In this document: positions 13,923 through 14,188 of the stretch, in pieces
Position numbering within the stretch: position 1 is the stretch's first letter
Layout: each line of letters opens with the position of its first letter
Assembly (NCBI GenBank): GCA_003567135.1
Contig: PXAI01000360.1
Location: 1 to 14,188, forward strand
Length of the DNA: 14,188 bases
Origin: Balneolia bacterium
GTDB lineage: Bacteria > Bacteroidota > Rhodothermia > Balneolales > Cyclonatronaceae
Direction of reading: 5' to 3'
Translations under genes and position numbers: made by a program
The notes under the pieces: generated by a model
Database searches by the model: none
What the model was told of the DNA's origin: nothing
What the model saw: only the letters and a program-made list of their open reading frames with translations

Positions 13923-13960
13923 AAAAAAAACGCCCTTACCGAAAACCGGCAAGGGCGTTT
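13923..13960 (-). terminator. Rho-independent terminator of the AbgT gene
   Basis: AAACGCCCTTACCG (13928-13941) pairs with CGGCAAGGGCGTTT (13947-13960) with one mismatch and a five-base loop. Read on the minus strand, the stem is followed by a T8 run (13930-13923). It starts 19 bases after the AbgT stop codon and separates it from satD. Confidence 0.88.
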
Positions 13961-13979
13961 GAGTTGAGCTATTTAGCTA

Positions 13980-14188
13980 TCACGGCGGATAGGTGTAGCT
14001 GGCTTGCAGGCCGAGCGGGATTCCGAGCCACCAGTATACTAACAGGAATATGGTCCATGTGATCATGAAGATGAAGAAGTACGGCAACATCATCGATACG
14101 AGGGTTCCAATTCCGGTATTTTTCACGTATCGCTGGCAGAATACTACTACGAGCGGGAAGTATGGAAGCAACGGTGTGATAATGTTCG
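13980..14188 (-). CDS. abgT: AbgT family transporter, C-terminal end (partial)
   Basis: The last 68 residues of an AbgT-family inner-membrane transporter; the frame is open to the right edge of the window, so the N-terminal part lies outside. The visible text includes NIITPLLPYFPLVVVFCQRY, TGIGTLVSMMLPY and the terminal LGIPLGLQASYTYPP, which are characteristic C-terminal phrases of the family. Members import p-aminobenzoyl-glutamate or, in several cases, export sulfonamides or p-aminobenzoate. Two hydrophobic segments are visible (the first around PYFPLVVVF, the second FFIFMITWTIFLLVYWW). An in-frame TTG at 14171 is internal, not the start. A terminator follows directly. Confidence 0.9.
   Translation of the reverse strand, partial: NIITPLLPYFPLVVVFCQRYVKNTGIGTLVSMMLPYFFIFMITWTIFLLVYWWLGIPLGLQASYTYPP

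Overview
The window looks like chromosome from a Bacteroidota-type bacterium, possibly of the Balneolota/Rhodothermota side. This is inference from gene content: large exported tandem amidohydrolases, a small outer-membrane beta-barrel, AzgA-type permease, AbgT, and a SatD/membrane-protein pair. It also fits that nearly all starts lack a Shine-Dalgarno sequence and that the best promoter candidates resemble the Bacteroidota TTTG...TAnnTTTG form. No phage genes, transposase, CRISPR array, rRNA or tRNA were seen.

Layout. Bases 1-402 carry no convincing gene but contain an odd GC-rich inverted repeat (156-223). A plus-strand M20 metallodipeptidase (403-1779) converges on a long minus-strand block. 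The junction holds a bidirectional terminator (1802-1839) and a perfect 52-bp palindrome (1883-1934). On the minus strand, in order of transcription, are mscS (10324-9485), a 987-residue tandem amidohydrolase (9349-6386), a coupled 449-residue amidohydrolase (6386-5037), a HAD hydrolase (4904-4188), an outer-membrane beta-barrel protein (4138-3509), plsC (3377-2592) and aat (2540-1956). An AzgA-type purine permease (10490-11782, plus) diverges from mscS and converges on a second minus-strand operon: satD (13746-13084), a multi-pass membrane protein (13087-12365, ATGA overlap) and a GmhB-like HAD phosphatase (12351-11809). At the right edge lies the 3' end of an AbgT-family transporter (minus) with its own terminator (13923-13960).

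How the genes work together. Most are housekeeping or envelope functions: peptide degradation, purine uptake, osmotic protection, phospholipid synthesis, N-end-rule tagging and surface proteins. The two amidohydrolase genes form a translationally coupled pair encoding three related exported domains, of which only one keeps its metal ligands. The most interesting unit is satD with its membrane partner. By eye, SatD has the motif order of a class III nucleotidyl cyclase fold plus a C-terminal helix-turn-helix, its stop overlaps the start of the membrane protein, and its AT-rich leader carries repeated palindromic sites. The second striking item is the mscS/amidohydrolase spacer, where a 22-bp inverted repeat (19 of 22 matching) encloses smaller hairpins and ends exactly at the downstream start codon.
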